Part shown: positions 46,119 through 56,735 of the stretch, in pieces
How the letters are laid out: every line of letters begins with the position of its first letter
Position numbering within the stretch: the stretch's first letter is position 1
The notes under the pieces: model-generated
Database searches by the model: none
What the model was told of the DNA's origin: nothing
Seen by the model: only the letters and a program-made list of their open reading frames with translations
NCBI RefSeq assembly: GCF_037392515.1
Contig: NC_090290.1
Span: forward strand, 33,625,753 to 33,689,752
From: Haliotis asinina
Taxonomy: Eukaryota; Mollusca; Gastropoda; Lepetellida; Haliotidae
DNA length: 64,000 nt
Direction of reading: 5' to 3'
Position numbers and translations under genes: made by a program

Positions 46119-48335
46119 CTAGTCGAACCCACCAAGAACTTTCCGGAGAATATGGAGGCTCCCCAACACTGCAGCCTTCTGCATTACCCAGATTGTCAGA
46201 AGGGCTGTGCTCCCGGTGGAGAACCCGGGCACTCTCCTCATCTGCGCCAAGAGATCAGGAGGTACCAAACCAAGGGCACCGAGAACAATGGGGAGCCTGA
46301 CGACAGTGTACTTGGGATGCAAGCGAGACATTTCAAAGGCGAGGTCCGCATATTTATCATGCTTTTCCTGAATCTTGCCAATCACATTGCTGTCAAAAGG
46401 GACAGAAAATTCTATGATATAAATAATTTCATTGGCTTTATCAAAAAGGACAAGATCAGGTTTGTTGGCTGGAATTCGTCTCAGGCTGTATATTGGCCTA
46501 TTCCAGAGAAGTTTAAAAGCATCATTTTCCAGGACGCCCTGAACATGTTCAGGGTCGTACCATGGATGGACCTCAGAGTCAAAGCCACAGGCATGGCGGA
46601 GACGATAATAAAAGCAGCGAGCCATGCCATCATGTCTTTTAAGATATGCTGTTTGTGCCAAGGAAGGGCATCCACTGACAAGGTGTTGGACAGTCTCTGT
46701 AAATTCATTGCAAAGACGACATTTCATATTGACATTTTCTTTAAGAATCACATTCTGGCGATTGCGAGTGGGAAGTGACTGGTCCTGAGCAGCAAAAAGG
46801 AAGCCCTCAGTTTCACATTTGAGACCAGCCGACTTCATCCAGGCGAAGGAGTCGGTTGGATTGCTGTTCTGTTCCACACACTGCATATACACACGATGCA
46901 ATGGCTTCTCAGACAGCTTCTCCACAAAGGACCGACTCTGGGCAGACTTGGTGAAAGACTTCACCTGGTTTACTCCCATCACTGTACCGTCCAGCAGTAC
47001 ATCGCCATCAACAAAATCAACTTCAAATTTCAAATTGTGTCCAACAACCTTGGCACGCTTAAAGTAGCTGTGGAATTCCTTGCTTTCATCATGAATCTTG
47101 ACGTGCATCACCAGAGGATCATCTGACAAATAAATATGTGCAAAAGTACACAATAACATTCTGTCATGAAGAGCTTCCACATTAATCAAACCCCGACCTC
47201 CAGAATTGATTGGCATATATAAACGATTAAGAGAGGAACGAGGGTGGTGTGCTCTGTTATCAGACATGATCCTTCTGGTCAGGCGGTCAAGATTCTGGAT
47301 GTCTTGTTTTGTCCAATCCACTACTCCAAAGGAATAGGAGAGGACTGGCACAGCAAAGGTATTGGTGGCTTTGACTTTGTTTCGAGCATTTAGCTCTGAA
47401 CTCCAGATTTTCTTTAAACGAGATTTATACTCGGCCCGAAGTTTATCTTGAATCTGGGCATTCTGGAGCTTGTCTCGAACTTGCATTCCAAGAAAGGTGT
47501 AGGCCTGATCTTCCACAAGATGCTCAATAACTCCTCCCCCTTGTAACATGACCGATCCATCATTAGTTACCTTGCCACGTTTCAGATGAAGAGTATTACA
47601 TTTCTCGAGTCCAAATGTCATGCCAATATCATTAGAGAAGGACTCGACAAGGAGAACCTGTTCTTTCAAATTGGTCTCTCCTTTGGCAAGGAGCTCGATG
47701 TCATCCATGTAGAGGAGATGAGTAAGAGGTGTTGGGGATCTGTGCTGAGGAGGTCCGGGATGGTACCCTTCCTCCCCGTTGAGCAGGAAACTCAAAGGAT
47801 TTAGAGACAGACAAAAAAGCAATGGACTGAAGGAGTCCCCCTGAAATATTCCCCTTCTGATTGGAATAGATTCCGAAGTCTGCACCTCTCCTTGCGAGTA
47901 CATCTCAAGTTGAGTCGACCAGCAACTCATTAAAGACTTGAGTAAATGAAGTAGTCGCTCAGGGAGGTCAATACACTGAAGAGACTTCAGAATCCATTCG
48001 TGAGGGACAGAGTCGTATGCCTTTTTGTAGTCTATCCAGCACATGGAGAGGTTGCGGTGGTATGTCTTAGCCTCTTCCAAAATCATTTTCTGTACAAGAA
48101 GTTGATCCTTGCACCCCCAACATCCTTTTCTCGCCCCCTTCTGCTCTCTGTAAATTATCTCATTGGACGAGCAGTAAGATGACACGAGGTTTGTCAAACA
48201 CCCTGTGAATAATTTATATTGAGTATTCAAACACGTGATAGGGCGGAAGTTTTGGGGATCAGTCAAGTCTCCCTTTTTGGGGAGGAGTATTGTGCGACCT
48301 TTGCAGAACCATGGAGGAACATCACCTGTGTCCAC
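46119..48335 (-). CDS. Reverse transcriptase plus restriction-like endonuclease (R2-group, R4/Dong-like)
   Basis: A 738-codon frame from its first Met. The RT blocks are FRPITCLNTQYK (about 30), CWIDYKKAYDSVPHEW (99-114, motif A Asp), IRRGIFQGDSFSPLLF (159-174) and LLYMDDIELLA (208-218, catalytic YMDD in place of the usual YADD). The C-terminal endonuclease has a CX2CX8HX4C zinc knuckle (about 539-556), RHDGMA (567-572) and the PD...E signature in NKPDLVLFDK...IIEF (about 626-642), where many relatives have Asp at the last position. The protein would nick target DNA and reverse-transcribe its RNA in place. Upstream it is in frame with 48348-49550 across one TGA, so it is the C-terminal part of one polyprotein. 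Confidence 0.93.
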   Translation of the reverse strand: MDTGDVPPWFCKGRTILLPKKGDLTDPQNFRPITCLNTQYKLFTGCLTNLVSSYCSSNEIIYREQKGARKGCWGCKDQLLVQKMILEEAKTYHRNLSMCWIDYKKAYDSVPHEWILKSLQCIDLPERLLHLLKSLMSCWSTQLEMYSQGEVQTSESIPIRRGIFQGDSFSPLLFCLSLNPLSFLLNGEEGYHPGPPQHRSPTPLTHLLYMDDIELLAKGETNLKEQVLLVESFSNDIGMTFGLEKCNTLHLKRGKVTNDGSVMLQGGGVIEHLVEDQAYTFLGMQVRDKLQNAQIQDKLRAEYKSRLKKIWSSELNARNKVKATNTFAVPVLSYSFGVVDWTKQDIQNLDRLTRRIMSDNRAHHPRSSLNRLYMPINSGGRGLINVEALHDRMLLCTFAHIYLSDDPLVMHVKIHDESKEFHSYFKRAKVVGHNLKFEVDFVDGDVLLDGTVMGVNQVKSFTKSAQSRSFVEKLSEKPLHRVYMQCVEQNSNPTDSFAWMKSAGLKCETEGFLFAAQDQSLPTRNRQNVILKENVNMKCRLCNEFTETVQHLVSGCPSLAQTAYLKRHDGMARCFYYRLRHACGFDSEVHPWYDPEHVQGVLENDAFKLLWNRPIYSLRRIPANKPDLVLFDKANEIIYIIEFSVPFDSNVIGKIQEKHDKYADLAFEMSRLHPKYTVVRLPIVLGALGLVPPDLLAQMRRVPGFSTGSTALLTIWVMQKAAVLGSLHILRKVLGGFD

Positions 48336-48347
48336 AAGAGAGTTAAA

Positions 48348-49690
48348 TCATTGAAGTAATGGTGTTTGGACACAAGGGAACAGTTTCCAGTACCGGTTTC
48401 GAATGCCATCAGGCCCTGGAGCTGTATTAGATTTGGACTTTGTAATGACACTTTTCAGGCAATCTGGTGAGATGTAACAGACAAACGACCTAGTTACTTT
48501 CTCATGCATTGCATGGTCATAATCACTAACCCATGGTGCCTCCAGGTTACAGTCGCCGGGTACAGACCACAACTGTTTCCAGAACCTTTCATTGGCAGCC
48601 ATGGGAGGCCGTTTATCATGCTCACCATCACCACCTGTTTTAAGTTGCCTATAGAATTGCTTTTCATTATTTTTGAAAAGTTTATTTTGTTTGATAAATT
48701 TGTTTTTCTTTTCCCATTTTTTCTTTCTTTCAGTCCAAACTTTTATTTTTGCCTTAAGGGAATCGACAATTTGGAGCAGTACCTTTTCTTTTGTTGTTTT
48801 GTACTGTAATTTTAATTTTCTCCAAATTGCCTTTTGTCGTTTAGACATGGGATTCCCTAATGATCTTAATTTCAGGCACAGCTCTATCCAGGAAATATGT
48901 TTTCTTGTTTCTGTTAGTTTAACTTGAAACCGGTTTTTCTTTCGTTTATTGTTCTTAGTATTGGGAGATTGTTCTTTGAAAACTGTGTGAAGTTCCTCCA
49001 AAGTTCGAGCGGCAGCATAGACACAACAATTTACTTCATGTAACGAACAGTCCGCAGGAAGTTTTAAAGAGATAATTTCATTAAGTAAATCAATTTCCTT
49101 TTTGGGAAAAGACACGTTTAGTTGGTTAATTGGGCTCCGTTTCTCTAAAGGTAAATTACAAATTTCCTCATAAATAGATGTAAACAAAATATAAACAGGA
49201 TTTTCGGTAAGGTCTGCAACTGAAGAAGAGGAAGAGTGAGGGTCCAAAATTTCGGGGCCAATTGGCTCTTTCTCGGAAGAGTTTCCACCAGGAAGAGGGA
49301 AGAGGTTGACGCGGACGTCCATCAGAAGTTTTGGGTCTGCTGCCACTTGAGCATTTTGCTCTTGCAAAGGTTCCTGACGGGCACCAGTTGTGGGCTGAAC
49401 TGTCTCACGGGGCGTAAGGTGTTTTAGCCGCCGGAGTTGATCTCGGAGATTTTGCTCCGTCAGGTAAGCATACATGGGCATGGCATTGTCCCAATGCAGC
49501 TTAAGCGACTTGCCATTTATGCGTGGATTATCAGGCCATCCAGTCGCCATCGCACACTCAAGTAGCGTGGATTTTAGATGTTGTGACCAAGATATTCTTG
49601 GTCGGGTTCTGTGCCTTCCCCTGGGGCAAGTCCCATCTCCAGTAAGGTTGGTTTGGCTACCGGAGGAAGGCTGACTGGGCTGCGGAAATG
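48348..49690 (-). CDS. N-terminal part of the same retrotransposon polyprotein
   Basis: A 400-codon frame from Met at 49550, but open further upstream to about 49690 without a stop (RTRPRISWSQHLKSTLLECA precedes the Met), so the true start is earlier or lost. WSQHLKSTLLEC and LTEQNLRDQLRRLK suggest the helical DNA-binding region typical of this group. I see no CCHH zinc finger, perhaps removed by the 5' boundary. It ends with NTAPGPDGIRNRYWKLFP, the start of the RT domain, then an in-frame TGA at 48348-48350. Reading continues in frame through VDTGDVPPWF into the next entry. One nonsense change therefore separates the two halves. Confidence 0.88.
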
Positions 49691-49722
49691 AAAGATTTTA
49701 TTATTATTATTATTATTATTAT

Positions 49723-51700
49723 GCAAAGTGTAAGCACACGACCACAATGGTTTCATAGTCAAAGAACACGCTCATCAGACATCGATCTATCGAAAAGTAG
49801 CGATGAATGGGTTTTTTATGTGTGACAAACGTATCAGTCCTTGTTTCCATGCGTTACAGCTTGGCATGAATAAACTAGACGATTCTTAATTTGAGCAACG
49901 AGGAGAGCCCTATGGATATACAACTTCTTTACTGGTAATATGAGCGACGCTTCAGTCTAATCGTAATAACACCGTTAACAAGCAAGTGATGACAACTCTT
50001 CTCTGTGTGCATCATACCAATTTCTAAATACCACGCCCCCCAAAAAATATACATTGGCGGCATCGATCCTGTGGACTTGGGGTTAAATCAGGCTTAAAGG
50101 CCCCCTGACATCTAACCTGTTAAAGACGGATCACTTCTGATGATACCACCTGTTAGCTCAAGGGACTAGCTTCGCGTCGATGTGCAACATGTTAATAGGT
50201 TATGCATATTCAACGTCCACGCGACGGCAAGCACAGTTTCTGGCCCCTGATATAGGATGCAAAAAACATTCTTCTGTTAGTGCTTGTCATGATGAATGTG
50301 TCTAAATGATGTCAAATGCACTCCACCAAATTCAGGTGCTCCTGAGGCTTAAAGTTTCGTTTTGCTTCAAGTTATAAAGATGGGGTACTGGAGCCCGGAG
50401 CCCGGAGCCCGGAGCCCGGAGCTTTGCAAAAATACTACAAATAAATGCATAACAACTTCAACTTTCCTTTACTTGTTCTATTTTTCTGCCATAAAGTGCC
50501 ATAATATGACGATTCCTATTCCCACACTTTAAAGTAATGCAATTTTATGCGAAAACAAAGTCTTATTTATGTTTTTACTTGTTCGTATCGCCTTGAAAAT
50601 AAATTATTATATACACCATAGCCTCGTAACTGTTTAAGGTCAGAGAAGTATTTCATTGAAACTGAGTGTTGTGGTGACGGAGTGGTGCTGGGGTCCATAC
50701 GGACCTCGGGTTAACAGATACGTGAGTCTTGACCCGTGTCCCGATAAAGGTTACTGGGTTTATGAATAACAACATATATTCAGCGTTCCATAATCATTGT
50801 CCAAAACTGATTTGAGATATGTACATAGTTTGGGTTTAGTAACACAACAGACAAAAAAAATCCTAAACCGCCGATCATATTTGCTCCTAATTTTACATTT
50901 ACCTAGATTGTAAAGTATACACAATCAACTGAATATGTTTGTGACTGATTATGATATTCTGTCTGTACAATCACCGATCTGCAAAGGAAACGTCGAAAGT
51001 CTGATTATGCTTCTTTCCCTCCTTGCTTGCACAGACAGGCTGCCATGGTGATCCCGATTATCTGAAAACGATCAGTGCAAAGGTTTGACATGAGTCATAT
51101 TACTTGTCAGTATTTCGTTCTTCTGAATGGAATAATTTGAATGGAATAAGCGAACAAATTGGGACAGATATATCCAAACAGCAACACCAACAAGGTAAAT
51201 GTACAGTGTATGATATCTTCCCATAAACACATAGTTTTAGATTAAGGACACTGCTGATAATCTGATGCATAATCTTGCATCGGTTTCCAAAAATAACGGA
51301 ATACCTAACAAATATACATAGGTAAGAAATGGTAAACTATAGTGTCCCACAAGAGTCAATACAATGCATATAACAACACACAGAGTGTACGGACAGATCA
51401 AACCGCATGTCAAACAACGTTGCACAGGTCATACGTCCCTTTGATCTATTGCAGACACACGTACTGAAGTTGTTTAAGGCAAACGAACCACTAACCACTA
51501 ACAAACCGACCATCTCTTTCAAAACCAACTTTCAAAACAAAGTTATTGGTAATCTTACACACCCATGTTGTAATACCGTTATGTCTAGGCCCCTGCAATA
51601 ACAGCTTTCTCTGGGCCTTCAGCTCTATGCGTTCAAGCTGAATGACAAGACACAGAGTGCAGAGACCAGATCTACATGGTCCCATACAGTGATGTGTAGT
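49723..51700. other. No gene seen; small GAGCCCG heptamer repeat
   Basis: About 2 kb with no recognised gene. Four to five copies of gagcccg lie at 50391-50423. The remainder is AT-rich unique sequence. Confidence 0.4.
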
Positions 51701-54600
51701 GGTGGATGGGGATTGGTGTCATGTCTAGTCATAGATGTGGTTGTACTGCCCCGTGTAGTGGTTGTGGTTGTGGTTGTGGTTGTGGTTGTGGTTGTACTGC
51801 CCCGTGTAGTGGTTGTGGTTGTGGTTGTGGTTGTGGTTGTGGTTGTGGTTGTGGAATCCCATATGCATGTTGTGGTGGTAGTTGTTTTGGTGTCCCATGT
51901 AGTGGTAATGGTGTTGTTGTTCCATGTTGTGTCGATGGTGGTGTCCCATGAAGTGATGGGTGTGGTTGTGACCCATGTAGTGGTGGTGCTGTTCCATGTG
52001 GTTGTGGGTGTAGTTGTAGTGTTCCGTGTGGTTGTGGGTGTAGTTGTAGTGTTCCGTGTGGTTGTGGGTGTAGTTGTAGTGTTCCGTGTGGTTGTGGGTG
52101 TAGTTGTAGTGTTCCATGTGGAGGTAGTTGTTCCATGTAGTGGTGGATGTGGTGGTGTCTAATGTTGATGATGTGGTGTTGTCCATACGGTGGTGGTGTT
52201 GTTCCATGTAGCGGTGGACCTGGTCGAGTCTCATGTTGCTGTGATGATTTCCATTGTAGTTGTCGCGATGTCCCATGTTGTGTTTGAGTCCCCTGTAGTG
52301 GTGGCGTTGCACCATGCAGTGGTGGATATGGTGGTGTTCCATGTAATGTTGTGGTTGCGGTGTCCCATGTAGTGGTGGCATTATGCTGTGTAGTGGTGGC
52401 ATTATACTGTGTAGTGGTGGATGAGGTGACGTTGTCCAATGTAGAACCGGTGGTGGTGGTGTCCAATGTAGTAGTGGATGTGGTGTCCCATGTAGTGGTG
52501 GCTGTGGTTGTAGTGTCCCATGTAGTGGTGGATGTGGTTATAGTGTCAGATGTAGTGGTGGATGAGGTAGTGGTGTCCCATGCAGTAGTGGATGTGGTTG
52601 TAGTGTCCCATGTAGTGTTGGATGTGATGGTGTCCCATGTAGTGGAGGAGGTGGTTGTGGTGTCCCATGTAGTGGTGGATGTGGCTGTGGTGTCCCATGT
52701 AGTGGTGGATGAGGTTGTGTGTGGTGTCCCATGTAGTGGTGGATGTGGTAGTGGTGTCCCATGTAGTGGTGGATGTGGTTGTGTGTAGTGTCCCATGTAG
52801 TGGTGGATGTGGTATTGGTGTCCCATGTAGTGGTGGATGTGGTTGTGTGTAGTGTCCCATGTAGTGATGCATGTGGTTGTGGTGTCCCATGTAGTGATGC
52901 ATGTGGTTGCGGTGTCCCTTGTAGTGGTGGTGTGGGTTTGGTGTCCCATGTAGTGTACATAGTGGATGTGATGGTGTCCCTTATAGTTCTGGATGTGATT
53001 GTGGTGTTAGTTGTGATGTCCCATGTACTTGTGGATGTAGCTGTAGTGATGTGATTGTGGTGTCCCTTGCAGTGTCTGTAGTGTTGGTGTCCCTTGTAGT
53101 GATGGTAGTGTCGTCCCAGATAATGGTGGATATGGTGGTGTCCCATACAGTGGTAGATGTGGTATTGTCCCGTGTTGTGATGGATGTAGTGTCGGTGGTT
53201 GTGTTTCCTAATATAGTTATGGCGGTGTCCCATGTAGTGGTGGAAGTGGGATTGGTCTCATATGTAGTCATGGATGTGGTGCTGGTGTTCCATCTAGTGG
53301 TTGTGGTAGTGTTCTATGTAGTGGTTGTAATGGTTGTGGTGTCTCTCGTAGTGGTGGTAAAGGTGGTGTCCCATGTAGTGATTAAGGTGGTGGTTGTGGT
53401 TCTCATGCAGTTGCGATTGTGTAACTTGTGGCTGCGTTGTTATATGTTGTGGTGGTGTACCCTGCAGTGATAACAGTGTACCACATAGTGGAGGATGTGG
53501 TTGCGGTGTTATATGTTGTGGTGGTGTACCCTGCAGTGGTAACAATGTACCACATAGTGGAGGATGTGGTTGCGGTGTTTCATGTTTTGGTGGCTTTACC
53601 CGAAGTGGTAACGGACTGGAGGATGTGGTGGTTGTGTCCCATATAGTTGTGGATGTGGTTGCAGTGTCCCATTTAGTGGTGGATGCGGTTGTGGTGTCCC
53701 ATCTACTCGTGGATGTGATGGTGTTCCATATAGTATCGATAGTGGTTGACTCCCATGCAGTGTCCGTGGTGGTGGAGTCCCATGTAGTGTCAGTGGTGGT
53801 GGAGTCCCATGTAGTGTCAGTGGTGGTGGAGTCCCATGTAGTGTCTGTGGTGGTGGAGTCCCATGCAGTGTCAGTGGTGGTGGAGTCCCATGTAGTGTCT
53901 GTGGTGGTGGAGCCCCATGCAGTGTCAGTGGTGGTGGAGTCCCATGTAGTGTCTGTGGTGGTGGTGGAGTCCCATGTAGTGTCTGTGGTGGTGGAGTCCC
54001 ATGCAGTGTCAGTGGTGGTGGAGTCCCATGTAGTGTCAGTGGTGGTGGAGTCCCATGTAGTGTCAGTGGTGGTGGAGTCCCATGTAGTGTCAGTGGTGGT
54101 GGAGTCCCATGTAGTGTCAGTGGTGGTGGAGTCCCATGCAGTGTCAGTGGTGGTGGAGTCCCATGCAGTGTCAGTGGTGGTGGAGTCCCATGTAGTGTCA
54201 GTGGTGGTGGAGTCCCATGTAGTGTCTGTGGTGGTGGAGTCCCATGTAGTGTCAGTGGTGGTGGAGTCCCATGCAGTGTCAGTGGTGGTGGAGTCCCATG
54301 TAGTGTCAGTGGTGGTGGAGTCCCATGTAGTGTCAGTGGTGGTGGAGTCCCATGCAGTGTCAGTGGTGGCGGAGTCCCATTTTGTGTCTGTGGTGGTGCC
54401 CCATTTTGTAGTGGATATGGTTGTGGTATTCCATGCAGTGGTGGAAGTTGCAGTGCCTAGTGTAGTGGTGGTCTTGTCCCATATCGCGGATGTGGTTGTG
54501 GTGTCAAATTGAGGAGGTGGTGTCCCAGTTATGGTGCTGTGCCACGTTGGGGGTGTGGTTGTGGATGTAGTTGTGGTGTCCCATGTTGAGGTAGATGTTG
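51701..54600. repeat. G/T-rich complex satellite, 27- and 30-bp related units
   Basis: Sub-blocks run in order. (ggttgt)n interrupted by actgccccgtgtagt lies at 51735-51870. A 30-bp unit with gtgttccgtgtggttgtggg is at about 51985-52125. A 30-bp unit with gtgtcccatgtagtggtgga is at about 52360-53000. A degenerate region follows, then two copies of a roughly 69-bp unit (53438-53575) containing ggtggtgtaccctgcagt. A 27-bp unit with gtggagtcccatgtagtgtc, about 24 copies, is at about 53741-54385. The common core tcccatgtagt links the 27- and 30-bp families. The plus strand is almost free of A/C runs. Because unit lengths are multiples of three, very long low-complexity frames (for example 406 codons on minus, 372 on plus) remain open on both strands. 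Confidence 0.92.
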
Positions 54601-54842
54601 ATGTGACAGGCGTATTTTAGTGTAAATATATTATTTTAGTCTTATTCTCTTAATTATTCTCCTTCTCTCCTTTTTTTAGCTGTATTATTATTAGGCAGGT
54701 TAAGGATTAAGCTTTAGAGCATGGCCACACCGACTAACTGGCCAAGCCATGACACTTCTCAGTTGCTTGGTCTCACTAATTCCCTGCACAATTACACTCA
54801 TTCCACATTGAATCTTTATAAGTGTAATTATCCATGCGTGGA
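54601..54842. other. No gene seen
   Basis: Transition from the satellite to the LINE 3' end, with nothing recognised. Confidence 0.3.
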
Positions 54843-55420
54843 AGTGAGTGATTGAGTTAATATTTAACGTCACATCGGCAATATCTCAGCCATATCGTGA
54901 CGAGAACATTTAACATTTAAATGAAATATATGCTTGTGGTAAAATCTGTCAACGAAGGACAGTAAAACAACTAGAATTTCACAATTTGAATTAAAACTAG
55001 CATGGAAAGTTAAAACTAATATCACTATTTAGACAATGCAATACAAAAACAGGCTATAGATCACCCACAACAGAAGGTAGATCACCACACTAGGGACCAT
55101 GGGGAATTACAGTACCTTTGCTACCTACATTGATCCCAGTTGGACTTACACGATCCCTTCAGCTGCTGGCGATTGTAGGAAAAGTTAGCCAAAATTAAAA
55201 CAACAAGAATTCTACATTTTAAAAGCCCGAAAAGTTCACAAAGACCTGAAAGTTTTTGGACTTACGTACCCTCTCCGGAGGACAAAAATTTTACAATACT
55301 TCAACCCCCTTGGAATGTTTAGCCATCAACAATTCAAGTTACTAATCCAAACTACCAATAATTAAAATACATCTATTTACAGAACATATTATTAAAAATT
55401 CAACCAAGATATCAATTTCT

Positions 55421-55924
55421 TTAAAAAAAAACAATAATTAAATGAGAACTAACGCTGGTAAAAAGATCCTTAATTGTTTTAAGTGTAAAATACTTATCCC
55501 TTGTGATGGAGAATTCATCACAGTTAAGCAGAATATGCTTGACCGTGACTCTTTCATCACAAGGGATACAAAATGGAGCATCCTCACCTTTTAACAGGTG
55601 TGCATGAGTATATCTAGTATGGCCAATACGACATTGTCGTAAAATAACCTCTTCCAATCTGGACTGACAGCCCAAGTAGGTGTAACCAATATGCGGTTTT
55701 ATTTTATCTAATTTGTTTACACCTACCTGTTTGTCCCACTTCTTTTGCATCAGATCACGAGTGTACGCTATAATGCTAGCTCTGTAGTCAGCGTATGGGA
55801 TAAGAAGTTGTGTCACAGATTTGTTGAGTGCTGCCTTGGAAATCTGCCATTGTGCTACCCACATGGCTTTGTCAACAAAAGGCGATGTGGTATTGGCCAG
55901 CAGCAAGATCATTATACAATTCAA
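55421..55924 (-). pseudogene. LINE C-terminal region with zinc-knuckle-like block
   Basis: An open 167-codon frame with YTYLGCQSRLEEVILRQCRI, GHTRYTHAHLLKGEDAPFCI and a C-x2-C...H...C arrangement (CIPCDERVTVKHILLNC). This is typical of the region after RNase H in I-like and Jockey-like LINEs. Its first 25 or so residues are a shifted reading of the RNase H end. Confidence 0.82.
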
Positions 55925-56165
55925 TAATTTCTATTAAAAGTGGATGATTACAAGAAATAGTTTTAATAGCGTGAAGGCAAGAAAGAGAGTCGGAATAGAT
56001 TATATACTGTTTATGTTTAGAGCCGGTAGTATGGCGTTAGATTCAGCTGTAAAAATAGAAGTGTTGTCTGGTAATCTAGAAGATATTGTCCTGGATTCAA
56101 TGAAAGTGGCACAGGTCACTGCGCCACCGTCCTTGGACCCATCTGTAAATAAGGATTTATAATTG
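55840..56165 (-). pseudogene. LINE RNase H domain remnant
   Basis: Translation across frames shows FTDGSKDGGAVTCATF (catalytic Asp), IFTAESNAI (catalytic Glu), YIIYSDSLSCLHAIKT (catalytic Asp) and a degraded FCW-QSHVG block. Indels shift the frame between the blocks. The set of motifs is diagnostic of RNase H. Confidence 0.82.
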
Positions 56166-56735
56166 CTATATTTATGTTTTAATTGATTATATTCTTGTTT
56201 ATATTGTAATTCATTAGTTTTTAATTTTTTTTAAATGTGGTCAATGTTAGGTCCACTTGGGGCCTGACCAACTGCCAAGGAGGAGAAGAAAGAAGACCGG
56301 ATGGAGCTATGTTTTCCAGCTCAATGACGGCCGAAGAAAGAAATGGTTTAATTCTTTGTCCTAGAGGTGGAACAACAGATCTGAAGATTTTTTGTTGTAT
56401 AAATCCTCATAAAGGGGATTGAAAACACAGTTATAGGCAGGGTTAGATTCACCAGAGTACAATTTGGTAATGCACTGTTAAGCTAACTTTATACGGCGCT
56501 GCTCAAGAGATGGTTCATCAGCCTCAACGTAGAGACCGTCAATAGGTGAAGTTCTAAAAGACCCAAGACAAAGTCTTAAACCTTGGTGATGGAAAGAATC
56601 AAGAAGTTTAAGGTTGCTTTGGCAGGCTCAACCATATAGGATGGAGCCGTAATCAAGTTTAGATCGTACCAGTGATCTATATAAGTGAAGAAGGGTAGTG
56701 TGATCCCCTCCTCATTTTGAATTAGAAACAACTTT
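56166..56735 (-). pseudogene. Inter-domain part of the LINE, RT to RNase H
   Basis: Located between recognised RT and RNase H blocks on the same strand. No clear open frame survives. Confidence 0.5.

Larger units (their letters stand above)
45936..49722 (-). mobile_element. R4/Dong-like RLE retrotransposon, long copy bounded by TAA tracts
   Basis: The 3.7-kb body (about 45974-49696) lies between att/tta tracts at 45942-45973 and 49697-49722, which are (taa)n in the element's orientation. It encodes an N-terminal region, a reverse transcriptase and a C-terminal restriction-like endonuclease in one frame broken by a single stop. The known Dong element of Bombyx mori lies in TAA repeats, and this copy and its three truncated companions fit the same preference. 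The 5' end abuts the microsatellite while the reading frame is still open, so the leader and possibly the start are missing. Confidence 0.93.

Noticed and set aside
46008..46778. Plus-strand 256-codon frame, and similar ones at 44717-45244 and 45381-45989
   Set aside because: Antisense shadows of the endonuclease C-terminus, repeated because the element is repeated.
51729..52949. 406-codon minus frame rich in His/Thr (TTWDTT, HYMGH patterns)
   Set aside because: Driven by 30-bp tandem units. Frames on both strands remain open, there is no unique sequence, and there is no start or splice evidence.
53394..54512. 372-codon plus frame of Val/Ser repeats
   Set aside because: A 27-bp satellite read as codons. 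Same reasoning as the minus frame.
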